This document shows positions 47,423 through 55,362 of a stretch of DNA of 64,000 bases, one piece after another (position 1 is the first letter of the stretch; each line of letters opens with the position of its first letter). The notes under the pieces are model-generated. The model was not told the DNA's origin, ran no database searches, and saw only the letters and a program-made list of their open reading frames with translations. The translations under genes and the position numbers were made by a program. The stretch spans positions 1-64,000 of the forward strand of contig NZ_JABUAE010000013.1 in the NCBI RefSeq assembly GCF_013314535.1, written 5' to 3'. Source of the DNA: Bacillus sp. Xin1 (GTDB lineage Bacteria > Bacillota > Bacilli > Bacillales > Bacillaceae_G).

Positions 47423-47527
47423 TCAATCTAACTCCTTAACTTCCTTTTCTTTAATGAATTGAATCATAAGTAATAAACAAATTGTCATTCCTATACAATA
47501 TCCGACGAAGCAACCTAACCAAAAAAT
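47423..47527 (-). CDS. Tiny membrane protein (DUF3789-like) with apparent ATT start
   Basis: A frame of 34 codons reads FWLGCFVGYCIGMTICLLLM, then IQFIKEKEVKELD. This is the pattern of the tiny DUF3789-type phage membrane proteins. AAGGGAG stands seven or eight bases before the first codon, but that codon is ATT, not ATG. No ATG, GTG or TTG occurs in frame until the middle of the membrane segment. It precedes the HNH gene by about 20 bp and probably belongs to the same phage remnant. Confidence 0.45.
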   Translation of the reverse strand: MFWLGCFVGYCIGMTICLLLMIQFIKEKEVKELD

Positions 47528-47548
47528 CTAATCACTCCCTTCATAAAA

Positions 47549-47577
47549 TAAAAAAACATCCATTACGGATGTTTATA
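47549..47577. terminator. Terminator below the structured region
   Basis: AAAAACATCC / GGATGTTTAT stem. It would stop minus-strand transcripts coming from the structured element at 47606-47867 or from the DUF3231 gene. Confidence 0.7.
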
Positions 47578-47605
47578 TTTTAAATACGGTATATGAAGTT
47601 TCATT

Positions 47606-47867
47606 CTTCTTCCAGCTAACAACCACGACAGACGCTCTTGGTCGACTTATTAGGCCGTCTTCATTGCATCTACCTAGGATGTTGTTAGCTCAAAGAAGAG
47701 CAAAAGCTCTCCTATATTAACGGTATCATTCAATCAGTACCATTAAAGCTGGTTACGGATTTCTTAATCATGCTGTCAATATGAAGCCGTTTAGAATTAT
47801 AAAGGTATTCTTGCGAGAAGTGTTTTCCGCCACTTCTCACAATACAAATATAACATGGTAATTCTAA
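47606..47867. ncRNA. Strongly structured non-coding element, family unknown
   Basis: Two large stem structures are visible in a 470-bp gap. The first pairs GCTAACAAC (47615-47623) with GTTGTTAGC (47681-47689), extended outward by CTTCTT / AAGAAG. The second pairs TTAGAATTA (47791-47799) with TAATTCTAA (47859-47867) and encloses a perfect GAGAAGTG / CACTTCTC hairpin (47815-47838). A third small hairpin (AGAGCAAAAGCTCT) lies between. A terminator follows on the minus strand. It could be an RNA gene, a long 3' region, or a structured repeat of the bcr type. The strand is undecided. Confidence 0.5.
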
Positions 47868-47999
47868 AACAACCGGTACATTTATGGCCAAAAAGCGGTC
47901 ACGACTCTGCCACTTATTTTAATTCGCCAATAACCTTTATTTCCCTAGACAAGCCCACTGCAACAGCCATAAAGAATAAATTGGATTTCTATTAAGGTA

Positions 48000-48515
48000 T
48001 TATGCTTGATCTGATTGTTGAACATGTAATGGAGGCGGAATAATCCAACCTTTTTTCTTATTTAGACGAAGTAATATAGCTCCAGCTTGTGCTTTTTTCA
48101 TATGGAATTGACCAAACATCATTCCTACATCTTCTCGAAGAGATTGTCCCATAGCTTGACTACATGCTACTAACCCAGCAGCAAGATCCATAGAAATTTT
48201 AGTTGCAATTTCTGCATCATTAATACGAGCACCAGGAGGAATCGTTTCAATAGATGCAACTGGTCTTTCTGGAGGTGCTGGTGGTAATGCAACACCATTT
48301 AATTTTAATAATTTTTTTAATTCTTCAACTTCTGATTGGATATCATTTTCTACAAGATTTTCTAAAAATTTCTTCAAATCCTCGTCTCCTGTGTGGTTAA
48401 TAAGAACTTGATATCCAGCAATTGCACCTTGTGCCGCTGCAAGATAACTCCAAATCCCAAAGACTTCTCCGTAGTGCATTGGTTCATTTTGTGGATTTCC
48501 ACTTAAAATACCCAT
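48000..48515 (-). CDS. DUF3231 family protein
   Basis: A 171-aa protein starting MGILSGNPQNEPMHYGEVFG, typical of DUF3231, a Bacillus family of ferritin-like helical bundles often linked to spores. It has one four-helix unit (KKFLENLVENDIQSEVEEL, then DLAAGLVACSQAMGQSLRED), about half the length of the common two-unit members. ATG 48515 follows AAGGAGG; the ORF that extends to 48641 has no ribosome site. Confidence 0.82.
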   Translation of the reverse strand: MGILSGNPQNEPMHYGEVFGIWSYLAAAQGAIAGYQVLINHTGDEDLKKFLENLVENDIQSEVEELKKLLKLNGVALPPAPPERPVASIETIPPGARINDAEIATKISMDLAAGLVACSQAMGQSLREDVGMMFGQFHMKKAQAGAILLRLNKKKGWIIPPPLHVQQSDQA

Positions 48516-48860
48516 TAAAATATTCCTCCTTAAAGAAATTAAACTTTTAACAAAAATACTTACTATAGAAAAAATTTTCCCAATCATGTTCCGGATTAAA
48601 GAAAATAAGTTCTTATAACTCATAAGGAACACCTTACCCAAATATAGTAATTACATCTTATAGAATATACTGTTACAAAAAATCTATTCTTATAAATAAC
48701 ACATATATTTCAATTAACATAATCCATTATTATCAGTACTTTTAATAATAGAAATTAAAGATGTTCATCATAATTTCAACTCAAATGCATTTATATATTC
48801 TTAAACGAATATTGCCTAAAGGAACTGGAGACATTACTAAATATGAAAGGAGGGAAAACT
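48516..48860. other. Intergenic region between DUF3231 and the WGxxGxxG gene
   Basis: About 345 bp, AT-rich, serving as promoter region for two divergent genes. No operator or repeat was recognised. Confidence 0.5.
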
Positions 48861-49166
48861 ATGAAGAAAAAATTCTCATCTATTTTAGGTGCTCTATTAC
48901 TAACTATTATGGTTTTTGGTACAAGTGTCCATGCTGAATACGATGGAAATAATATGGATAGAGTTAACAATAATGATATTACAACTCGAGTTAATGACAA
49001 TAACATGAATAGAGTTAATAATGATACTAGAACTCGAAATGTGAATACAACAAATGATTTGAATAATGATCGTGATGATAATAATAATTGGGCTTGGCTT
49101 GGTTTATTAGGTCTAGTCGGTTTATTCGGTCTTAGAAGAAAAGAAAAAGATCCAGAAACACGTTAA
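48861..49166 (+). CDS. WGxxGxxG-type surface-anchored small protein
   Basis: A 101-aa exported protein. It has a signal peptide ending VHA, an Asn/Asp/Arg-rich low-complexity middle with imperfect repeats (DRVNNND, TRVNDNN, NRVNNDTRT), and a C-terminal anchor NNWAWLGLLGLVGLFGLRRK. Members of the WGxxGxxG group are small exported proteins of unknown function. The ATG at 48861 follows AAAGGAGGG. A terminator follows at 49235-49261. Confidence 0.8.
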   Translation: MKKKFSSILGALLLTIMVFGTSVHAEYDGNNMDRVNNNDITTRVNDNNMNRVNNDTRTRNVNTTNDLNNDRDDNNNWAWLGLLGLVGLFGLRRKEKDPETR

Positions 49167-49234
49167 TGTAGAAAATTGCATTTAACTTTAAAAGATACTT
49201 ATTTATCAAAAGAATGCAAAATGAATAAACTATG

Positions 49235-49261
49235 AATCGCCTTTAATAAGGCGATTTTTTA
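49235..49261 (+). terminator. Terminator of the WGxxGxxG gene
   Basis: AATCGCC / GGCGATT stem followed by a T-run on the plus strand. Confidence 0.85.
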
Positions 49262-49535
49262 TTTTTTCAAAATCAATAATAATTACATAAAAACGGATAC
49301 TATTAATCGGAAACAATGAATTTCTTAACTTGATGGTAATGGAGCGGTACGTCCATTTGACGAACTACGCTTCTTTTTTATGCCGTCGCTTCCCTTACCC
49401 ATATCTTATATTGTGTGTAACTGAGCCTATTGCTGAATCCCTTGATATCATTGAATTTATAAGACTTTCTTTTTCGAGTTACACAGTACGAAATTTATGA
49501 GTAACTGTATAAATTAAAAATAAAAAAAGCAATGA

Positions 49536-49695
49536 TTAGATTTTAAACCTAGTCATTGCTTTATCCATTGCATCTTGGTTTACACCTATATATCGAAGTG
49601 TTACCTTCTCTGATGAATAATTGAATATCTCCAAAAGTAATGCTACGTTCTTCGTTTGCATGTACATATGATAGCCAAACGTCTTTCTTATCTCA
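49536..49695 (-). pseudogene. C-terminal fragment of a tyrosine recombinase
   Basis: The minus strand reads IRKTFGYHMYMQTKNVALLL, then EIFNYSSEKVTLRYIGVNQD. This is the end of a phage/ICE-type integrase. RKTFGYH is box II, and the catalytic Tyr survives in LRYIG. The N-terminal two-thirds are missing. The frame continues upstream into an unrelated fragment. About 370 bp between 49167 and 49535 hold no other recognised feature. Confidence 0.75.
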
Positions 49696-49809
49696 TCGCA
49701 GATGAATATTTGTATTCGCTGCATGTAAAATCTGAACTAAGTCCTTTGTTTCTTGAGGTGATATGAATGTATCATTTTCTACAGCACCGATAAATACTTT
49801 TTTCGGCTT
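49696..49809 (-). pseudogene. Fragment of an alpha/beta hydrolase
   Basis: The minus strand reads PKKVFIGAVENDTFISPQET, then KDLVQILHAANTNIHLR, the region before the catalytic His of carboxylesterase or dienelactone-hydrolase-type enzymes (Asp in ENDTF would be the acid). It is cut at both ends and fused to the integrase fragment at about 49695. Confidence 0.55.
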
Positions 49810-49852
49810 AAATCAGATTATAGTATACCTCCCATAAAGATATAAATAAAAC

Positions 49853-49987
49853 CTACAATGACCATTGTTTTCTTACTTGTACTTCAGCCAAATGTTCAAT
49901 TGCTTCTTTTGTCATTCCTGCATACGCAATAACATTTGTTTGATAGTTTTTCCCTTGAATATTGACTGTAACAGTTACCGCCATCAT
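49853..49987 (-). CDS. BA3454-like small stress protein
   Basis: A 44-aa protein beginning MMAVTVTVNIQGKNYQTNVI and ending EVQVRKQWSL. It matches my memory of the BA3454 family of small Bacillus stress-response proteins (beta-hairpin then helix, ending KQW). A strong AAAGGAGG site precedes the two Met codons. It is too short for ordinary gene callers. A Fur-like box lies about 70 bp upstream. Confidence 0.7.
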   Translation of the reverse strand: MMAVTVTVNIQGKNYQTNVIAYAGMTKEAIEHLAEVQVRKQWSL

Positions 49988-50392
49988 TGTTATTCCTCCT
50001 TTCATCTATAAAAAAACAATCTTTTCCTATAGAACTGTCCATGAGTAATGAAATAATAATCATTATGATAGTTGAATGAAAAATACTCTCATTTCTATCT
50101 TATTCCCTTCAATAAACTTATATTAAATACACAACTTACCTTTTAGAATTAGGTTACCTAACATGAATTTATTATACTTTAATTATTTTCTCGTCAAGAA
50201 AAATATTTATCTTTTCATCCTTCATCAATAGCAAGCTCTCATTAAAATCTCCCTACTTCCACTTCATTTAGAGGAGGAGAGCTTCTCAGTTAAAAACTTA
50301 TCATTAACAAAAAACGTATGCTCATAGGAATACACATACGCTTCAACTTAAAATATTTCATTATCTTACATAAATACAGCAATAGCAAAACA
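49988..50392. other. Intergenic region with a Fur-like site and lactonase terminator
   Basis: AATAATAATCATTATGATA at about 50052-50072 matches the Fur core TGATAATnATTATCA with two mismatches. A stem around AAAACGTATG / CATACGCTT at 50310-50342 ends the lactonase transcript. Nothing else was recognised. Confidence 0.5.
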
Positions 50393-51451
50393 TTATATAT
50401 TTAAAAACTTAATACATACTGGATCAGGCACTACAACATCAGACTGCAAAAGCTTTAATTTTCCAAGAGACTCGTCTCTTGAAAATAGCACAAGATTACT
50501 AGTTCTTTCATTTATAACGATAAGGAATTTCTCAGTTGGATCTAATATGAAATCTCGTGGCCAATCACCCTCAGTATATACAGATTCAACAAAAGTAAGT
50601 TCCCCTGTGTCTTGATTCACACTGAAAATAGCAACACTATTATGCCCTCTGTTTGCTGCATATACAAAACGACCATCGGAAGATATGTGAATTGCACTAC
50701 CTTGATTATTTTCTTTAAATTCGTCTGGAATAGTGGAAATATATTGAACTTCTTTAAATTCACCATTTTCGGCATTATATGTTAAAGTGATTACCTGCGA
50801 ACTCAGCTCTGTCATCGTATAAACGTAGCGTCCATTTGGATGAAATACGAGATGCCTTGGGCCACTCCCAGGCTGAACTGACAATCGATTAACTTCTGTT
50901 AAAATTCCTCTACTGACTTTATACGTAATTAATTGATCAATCCCCAAATCCACCGCAACCACGTATTTATAATCAGGCGTAAATCCAGCGTAATGTGTAT
51001 GTGCCTTCTCTTGTCTCTCTTTATTTGGGCCTGAACCTTTATGCTCTATAATAGATGTCGCCGAATCTAAAGCTCCACTTTCTTTATTTACTATATAAGA
51101 TTCAATTGTCCCTTTATGATAGTTTGCCGTAACTACCATTTGATTTGTTTTATCAATACCCACATGACATGGTGATGCCCCATCTAATATTTGGCTATTT
51201 AATGTTTCAAGACTGTTAGTATGATGGTTAATAGAAAAAGCTGCTACTCCACCTGATTCACCTTTTTTTATGACAGAATATAAAAATTGATTATCTTCGC
51301 TAATAGCTAAATATGTAGGATTATTTAATTTAGCTGCTATACTTACTTCTTCAATTGTGGCTGTCTGTGTATCCAATGTAAATTTGTAAATCCCTTCGCT
51401 ATCCCCTCGCGTATATGTTCCGATATATCCAAGTAATTTACCGTTATTCAT
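50393..51451 (-). CDS. Lactonase family protein (6-phosphogluconolactonase-like)
   Basis: A 352-aa seven-bladed beta-propeller of the Pgl type. It starts LGYIGTYTRGDSEGIYKFTL and repeats blade motifs such as GPRHLVFHPNGRYVYTMTEL, SDGRFVYAANRGHNSVAIF and WPRDFILDPTEKFLIVINE. It probably hydrolyses 6-phosphogluconolactone in the pentose phosphate path, although some members act on other lactones. It lacks a signal peptide, so it is cytoplasmic. The ribosome site AAGGAGG is strong. Confidence 0.88.
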   Translation of the reverse strand: MNNGKLLGYIGTYTRGDSEGIYKFTLDTQTATIEEVSIAAKLNNPTYLAISEDNQFLYSVIKKGESGGVAAFSINHHTNSLETLNSQILDGASPCHVGIDKTNQMVVTANYHKGTIESYIVNKESGALDSATSIIEHKGSGPNKERQEKAHTHYAGFTPDYKYVVAVDLGIDQLITYKVSRGILTEVNRLSVQPGSGPRHLVFHPNGRYVYTMTELSSQVITLTYNAENGEFKEVQYISTIPDEFKENNQGSAIHISSDGRFVYAANRGHNSVAIFSVNQDTGELTFVESVYTEGDWPRDFILDPTEKFLIVINERTSNLVLFSRDESLGKLKLLQSDVVVPDPVCIKFLNI

Positions 51452-51477
51452 TTTTTATATCCTCCTTTGACATAATT

Positions 51478-51598
51478 TAACCCGCATTAACGAATAGTAA
51501 GACCCCTATCGCAACATTCAACAATTGTAAAGATATTCAATAGAAATCGGCTACCTGTAAACGTTCAATGGAGGAGTCTAATCAGCGTTTCACTTTAC
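51478..51598 (+). repeat. Degenerate bcr1 copy
   Basis: Starts AACCCGCATTAACGAATAGT and ends GTCTAATCAGCGTTTCACTT. Both ends are bcr1-like, but the centre is eroded and shortened. Confidence 0.65.
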
Positions 51599-51763
51599 GA
51601 CATTCTACCACAAAAATGGAATTGAAACCCCTTTCGCAGAACGAGCAACAACATACAGACACAGAATCCTACACAAATAATTCTTTTCATAAAAAAGCTC
51701 CCTTATCAAAACATTAGTTGTAGCCAAAGTCTCGATAAGGGGCTAAATTTTTAACATTTACAA

Positions 51764-51787
51764 TTTTATCCCGCATTAACAGGCAGG
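51764..51787 (+). repeat. Solo bcr1 end
   Basis: TTTTATCCCGCATTAACAGG matches the bcr1 left end, then similarity stops. It lies between a degenerate and a complete copy. Confidence 0.6.
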
Positions 51788-51844
51788 TACTTTTTCTTTA
51801 ATTTTTCCAATCCAAACTATAAACAAAAAGCATTCGGTTCATTT

Positions 51845-52003
51845 TTTATCCCGCATTAACGGGCAGTAAGACCCCCACCTCAAGATTCAGAGAGAAACGA
51901 GGAAGATAGGTGGGGGATCAACTGCCCGTAAAAGCCCGATTGGTGAGGGCTAATAATCAGTGGGGGATGAAGAAAACCCCCACTGATTAAAGTTTCACTT
52001 TAT
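51845..52003 (+). repeat. Complete bcr1 copy
   Basis: A 159-bp copy, apparently identical (as the reverse complement) to the one at 52460-52618. TTTAT stands at both ends. Its right end overlaps the stop codon of a multicopper-oxidase remnant. Confidence 0.88.
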
Positions 52004-52165
52004 GGGATTTTTCTTTTCTCTGACATATTCGAAATATTAAGGTTTGAAACGTAATCAGATTTATAATCTTTATATTTCACTTCTGTTACTCTATCACCGC
52101 TGAAGCATGATGTAAATCGTGACAGAGGAACATCCATTCACCTGGATTGTCTGCTACAAAAGAGA
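52000..52165 (-). pseudogene. C-terminal fragment of a multicopper oxidase
   Basis: The minus strand reads ISFVADNPGEWMFLCHDLHH AS, the HCHxxHH-type type-1/type-3 copper site region of laccase-like oxidases (here LCHDLHH). A one-base shift then restores the frame VTEVKYKDYKSDYVSNLNIS to a TAA at 52000. A stop lies just upstream of the block. The N-terminal domains are absent. The stop codon lies in the TTTAT end of bcr1. Confidence 0.75.
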
Positions 52166-52230
52166 TTCAGTTACATAACAATACTGTCTTTTATCGTTTC
52201 TAAACTTAGTAGATCTTAACATCTAAAACC

Positions 52231-52266
52231 AAAAAAGCGAAATGTTATTAACATTTCGCTTTTTTG
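52231..52266. terminator. Orphan terminator hairpin
   Basis: AAAAAAGCGAAATGTTA / TAACATTTCGCTTTTTT is a perfect stem with A/T runs on both sides. No intact gene is adjacent. It probably belonged to the lost oxidase region. Confidence 0.75.
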
Positions 52267-52459
52267 TAACTGCTACCGTAAGATGGTAGGTTGTAACCGA
52301 TTAGAATCTTTTAAATTTAACAGCAATATTTCAAAAATAAAAAAATAAAGAATTTCCCCCCTTAACCATATTCTTCAAAATTATTTTTTTACGCTTACAC
52401 TAGCTACATTTCTGTAATAATCTAAAGTAGTACTGTAAGATATACATGTTTATTCTTAA

Positions 52460-52618
52460 ATAAAGTGAAACTTTAATCAGTGGGGGTTTTCTTCATCCCC
52501 CACTGATTATTAGCCCTCACCAATCGGGCTTTTACGGGCAGTTGATCCCCCACCTATCTTCCTCGTTTCTCTCTGAATCTTGAGGTGGGGGTCTTACTGC
52601 CCGTTAATGCGGGATAAA
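52460..52618 (-). repeat. Complete bcr1 copy, inverted
   Basis: Reverse complement of the copy at 51845-52003, with ATAAA at both ends. The two copies flank about 455 bp that hold the oxidase remnant and an orphan terminator. Confidence 0.88.
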
Positions 52619-52708
52619 AAATACTATATAGCCCTTTCCAGAACAGTTATAAAGCAACTACTCTTATGGAAATAATTTCATTTACAGAAGACTGTCGCTT
52701 CATGATAA

Positions 52709-52745
52709 GAAAAAGCTAGTCTTCAAAATTGAAGACTAGCTCTTT
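52709..52745 (-). terminator. Terminator of the YitT gene
   Basis: AAAAAGCTAGTCTTCAA / TTGAAGACTAGCT stem directly after the stop. Confidence 0.9.
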
Positions 52746-53623
52746 TAACTCGCTTTAAATCCGCCACCTAACACGTCACGTACATCGTGAATAACAACGA
52801 ATGCATTTTCATCTTTTTGACTCACGACTTTCTTTAATTGCATGAGCTCTTGTTTATTAATGACAATATATAATACTTCTTTATTATTTCCTGTGTAACC
52901 GCCTTTTCCTTCTAATACTGTTACACCACGTGTCATATTCTTCATAATAGATTCTCTTATCATGTCTGGATAGTTTGAAATAATGGTTACAGCAGTTTTT
53001 GTATTCAATCCTTCCACAATAAAGTCAATAACCTTTGCACCGATAAATACCGCTACCAGCGTATACATCGCTTTTTCCTGTCCAATAATGAATACGGAAC
53101 CTGCAATAACGACGATATCAATAATTAATACACCTTTTCCAACACTCCAACCTAAATATTGATTTGCTAATTGTGCTAGAATGGCAGAGCCGCCTGATGT
53201 ACCACCTGCCCGGAACATAAATCCTAAACCAACGCCAACGAAAACACCCGCAAATAGAGCAGCTAATAATGTATCATGATTTACCGGAGTCGCTATATCT
53301 TCTGTGATATATAAAAAGAAAGATGAAGAGACAATACCAAGTATTGTATACACCATTGTCTTTTTATCAAAAAACTTATATCCAATTGCAAGTAATACTG
53401 CATTTATTAACAGGTTTACAGTACCTGGTGACCATTCAAATAAATAATATGTAATAACTGTAAGTCCAATAATGCCACCTTCAGATAATCGATTTGGAAT
53501 AGCAAAAAAGTTAATTCCAATCGCAAACAATAATGATCCAATTACGACAAGCGCTACTTCTTTTACTCTTTCATTCATTACTCTTTCATTCATTACTCTT
53601 TCATTCATTACTCTTTCATTCAT
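52745..53623 (-). CDS. YitT family membrane protein
   Basis: A 292-aa protein with about five membrane segments (EVALVVIGSLLFAIGINFFA at the start) and a cytoplasmic DUF2179 domain at the C-terminus. The function of YitT proteins is not settled. The N-terminus is MNERV repeated four times, because a 15-bp unit occurs four times in frame at 53565-53624. The first ATG (53623) follows GGGGG, but each repeat offers another in-frame ATG. Confidence 0.88.
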   Translation of the reverse strand: MNERVMNERVMNERVMNERVKEVALVVIGSLLFAIGINFFAIPNRLSEGGIIGLTVITYYLFEWSPGTVNLLINAVLLAIGYKFFDKKTMVYTILGIVSSSFFLYITEDIATPVNHDTLLAALFAGVFVGVGLGFMFRAGGTSGGSAILAQLANQYLGWSVGKGVLIIDIVVIAGSVFIIGQEKAMYTLVAVFIGAKVIDFIVEGLNTKTAVTIISNYPDMIRESIMKNMTRGVTVLEGKGGYTGNNKEVLYIVINKQELMQLKKVVSQKDENAFVVIHDVRDVLGGGFKAS

Positions 53624-53624
53624 T
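53565..53624 (-). repeat. Four tandem 15-bp repeats spanning the yitT-like start codon
   Basis: The unit ACTCTTTCATTCATT is repeated exactly four times. Each unit carries one ATG on the minus strand. Unit length is a multiple of three, so slippage would change only the number of MNERV units and start codons. Confidence 0.9.
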
Positions 53625-53682
53625 ACTTTTCCCCCTATCTACCCCAATGTATATTTCTTCAGCCTACTTTCAGATCAGAGAA

Positions 53683-54579
53683 TCAAGCGAATTCTTTCCA
53701 TTTCTCTGCATGCTTTTCTATCATTTCAATTAATTTCTTCATTGCAGGAGTTAACCATTTACTTTTATGATATGCCAATTCAGTTGTAACGAAATCTTCG
53801 CTATACGTCCATGGTAGTACACTTAACTTGCCTTGCTCGATTTCTTCTTTTACCGTTATAAATGGTAAATAAGATATTCCTAACCCACACATAACAGTTT
53901 GTTTAATCGCTTCAATACTCCAGAAATGAATATGAGAACAGTTAATACCCTCTTCTTTAATCCGTCTTTCTAACAAATCTCGATAGCTCCCTGGCTCTGT
54001 AAGCAACAACATTTCTCCTTCTAAATCAGCAGGGCTAACGTTCACTTTTTTTGTGAGTGGATGTTTCGGCGGAGCAATAAGCACAATCTTCTCTTGAACA
54101 AGAGAATGGGTAACGATATCCGCACCTAGTTGTTCTGGATGTGTAAATAAAGCAAAATCAAATTTCCCTGATTTTAGTTCATTGTGCAATTCTTGACTCT
54201 CTGATGGTTGTAAAATGATATGTACTTGTGGATACTTCCTTTTAAATTCATATAAAACAGCAGGTAATCGATAAATCATTAAAGACTCATTCGCTCCAAT
54301 GCGTATTGTCCCTGAAGATTTTCCATTCATTTGAGATGATTCCAATGCTTCGTTCGATAATTCTAATATTTTATGTGCATAAGAAAGCATATGCTCTCCT
54401 ACCTCAGTTAAAATTACTTTTTTGCCAAGGCGATCAAATAATGGACTCCCAATCTCTTCTTCTAACGATCGAATATGATTGGTGATTGTCGATTGCGTAT
54501 ACCCAAGTTGTTCTCCAGCCCGTGTAAAGCCACCGCTTTCCGCTACAATAATAAAAGTTTTCAAATGGCGCAGCTCCAT
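53683..54579 (-). CDS. LysR family transcriptional regulator
   Basis: A 298-aa regulator. GGFTRAGEQLGYTQSTITNH is the helix-turn-helix and IRIGANESLMIYRLPAVLYE begins the effector domain. It lies just upstream of the YitT gene on the same strand with a 60-bp gap. Its target is not evident. The ribosome site GGAGGAGTAAGT is strong. Confidence 0.9.
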   Translation of the reverse strand: MELRHLKTFIIVAESGGFTRAGEQLGYTQSTITNHIRSLEEEIGSPLFDRLGKKVILTEVGEHMLSYAHKILELSNEALESSQMNGKSSGTIRIGANESLMIYRLPAVLYEFKRKYPQVHIILQPSESQELHNELKSGKFDFALFTHPEQLGADIVTHSLVQEKIVLIAPPKHPLTKKVNVSPADLEGEMLLLTEPGSYRDLLERRIKEEGINCSHIHFWSIEAIKQTVMCGLGISYLPFITVKEEIEQGKLSVLPWTYSEDFVTTELAYHKSKWLTPAMKKLIEMIEKHAEKWKEFA

Positions 54580-55083
54580 ACTTACTCCTCCTGTTGTACG
54601 ATCCTATACCGTCTGGATGTTTTTCTTTTTATAATCATATCTCTATAATAATGCGAAAATGAATATGTAAGCTATACCGTTTTCCATTTACTCAAAAACA
54701 CAGTCCATCATTTAACAAAACTCCAATAAAAATAATTATTCTCATGCATTTAGTTGGTTTTACTAACTCACATATTTTCACATTAAGCAAGTCTCTGAAG
54801 AACATTTATTCTCTACTTTAATCATCCATGAAACAGCTGTTTCTTTACACTCATCTAATCGCTATTATATATTTAGAACACAAATAAATAAAATGAATTA
54901 TTTTAATAGAAATCATTTATAAAAATGATGGATGAACTTAATATCGTACAGTTAGACACTCTTCTTGAAAAAAGAGTGTCTTTTTCATTTACAACTAACT
55001 ATTGACATAATCAAAAAGAAATACTACAATTACTATAAATTAGTAAGTAACTAATTTATAATCGAGAACAAGGGGTGAACATA
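54580..55083. other. Intergenic region with orphan terminator
   Basis: About 500 bp. A terminator hairpin GACACTCTT / AAGAGTGTCTTTTT at 54954-54986 follows no recognised gene. Either a small RNA or a short lost gene precedes it on the plus strand. The right end holds the DUF896 promoter. Confidence 0.5.
55002..55060 (+). promoter_or_regulatory. Sigma-A promoter and operator of the DUF896 gene
   Basis: TTGACA at 55002-55007, a 17-bp spacer and TACAAT at 55025-55030 make a near-consensus promoter. Immediately downstream, 55034-55060 is a perfect inverted repeat with 11-bp arms (TATAAATTAGT and its complement) around AAGTA, positioned to block transcription when bound. It does not match LexA. 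Confidence 0.8.
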
Positions 55084-55314
55084 ATGAAAAATATATTATT
55101 TCGTATTAATGAACTAGCAAAAAAAGAAAGAACGTCCGGGCTAAAAGAAACTGAAAAACAGGAACAACAAATGTTACGACAAAGCTATATGAAAGAATTT
55201 CGCGGGAGTTTAGATTCTATTTTATTAAATACAACGATTGTAGATCCTAACGGAGAAAACGTAACTCCGTTTGCTTTACAGCATGCACAAAATCGTATGA
55301 ACCTTAGAAAATGA
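55084..55314 (+). CDS. DUF896 family protein (YnzC-like)
   Basis: A 76-aa mostly helical protein. It begins MKNILFRINELAKKERTSGL, followed by EKQEQQMLRQSYMKEFRG and the C-terminal VTPFALQHAQNRMNLRK. In B. subtilis, ynzC sits with the SOS cell-division inhibitor yneA; here it stands alone and no LexA box is visible. Start ATG 55084 follows AAGGGG. Function is unknown. Confidence 0.85.
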   Translation: MKNILFRINELAKKERTSGLKETEKQEQQMLRQSYMKEFRGSLDSILLNTTIVDPNGENVTPFALQHAQNRMNLRK

Positions 55315-55362
55315 AATCTAAAATGGATCTGGGCAAACAATTTCGCAAAATAATAGCAACAT

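Noticed and set aside
51614-51716. A 33-codon plus-strand ORF (MELKPLSQNEQQH...)
   Set aside because: No ribosome site and it lies among repeat debris; no family pattern.
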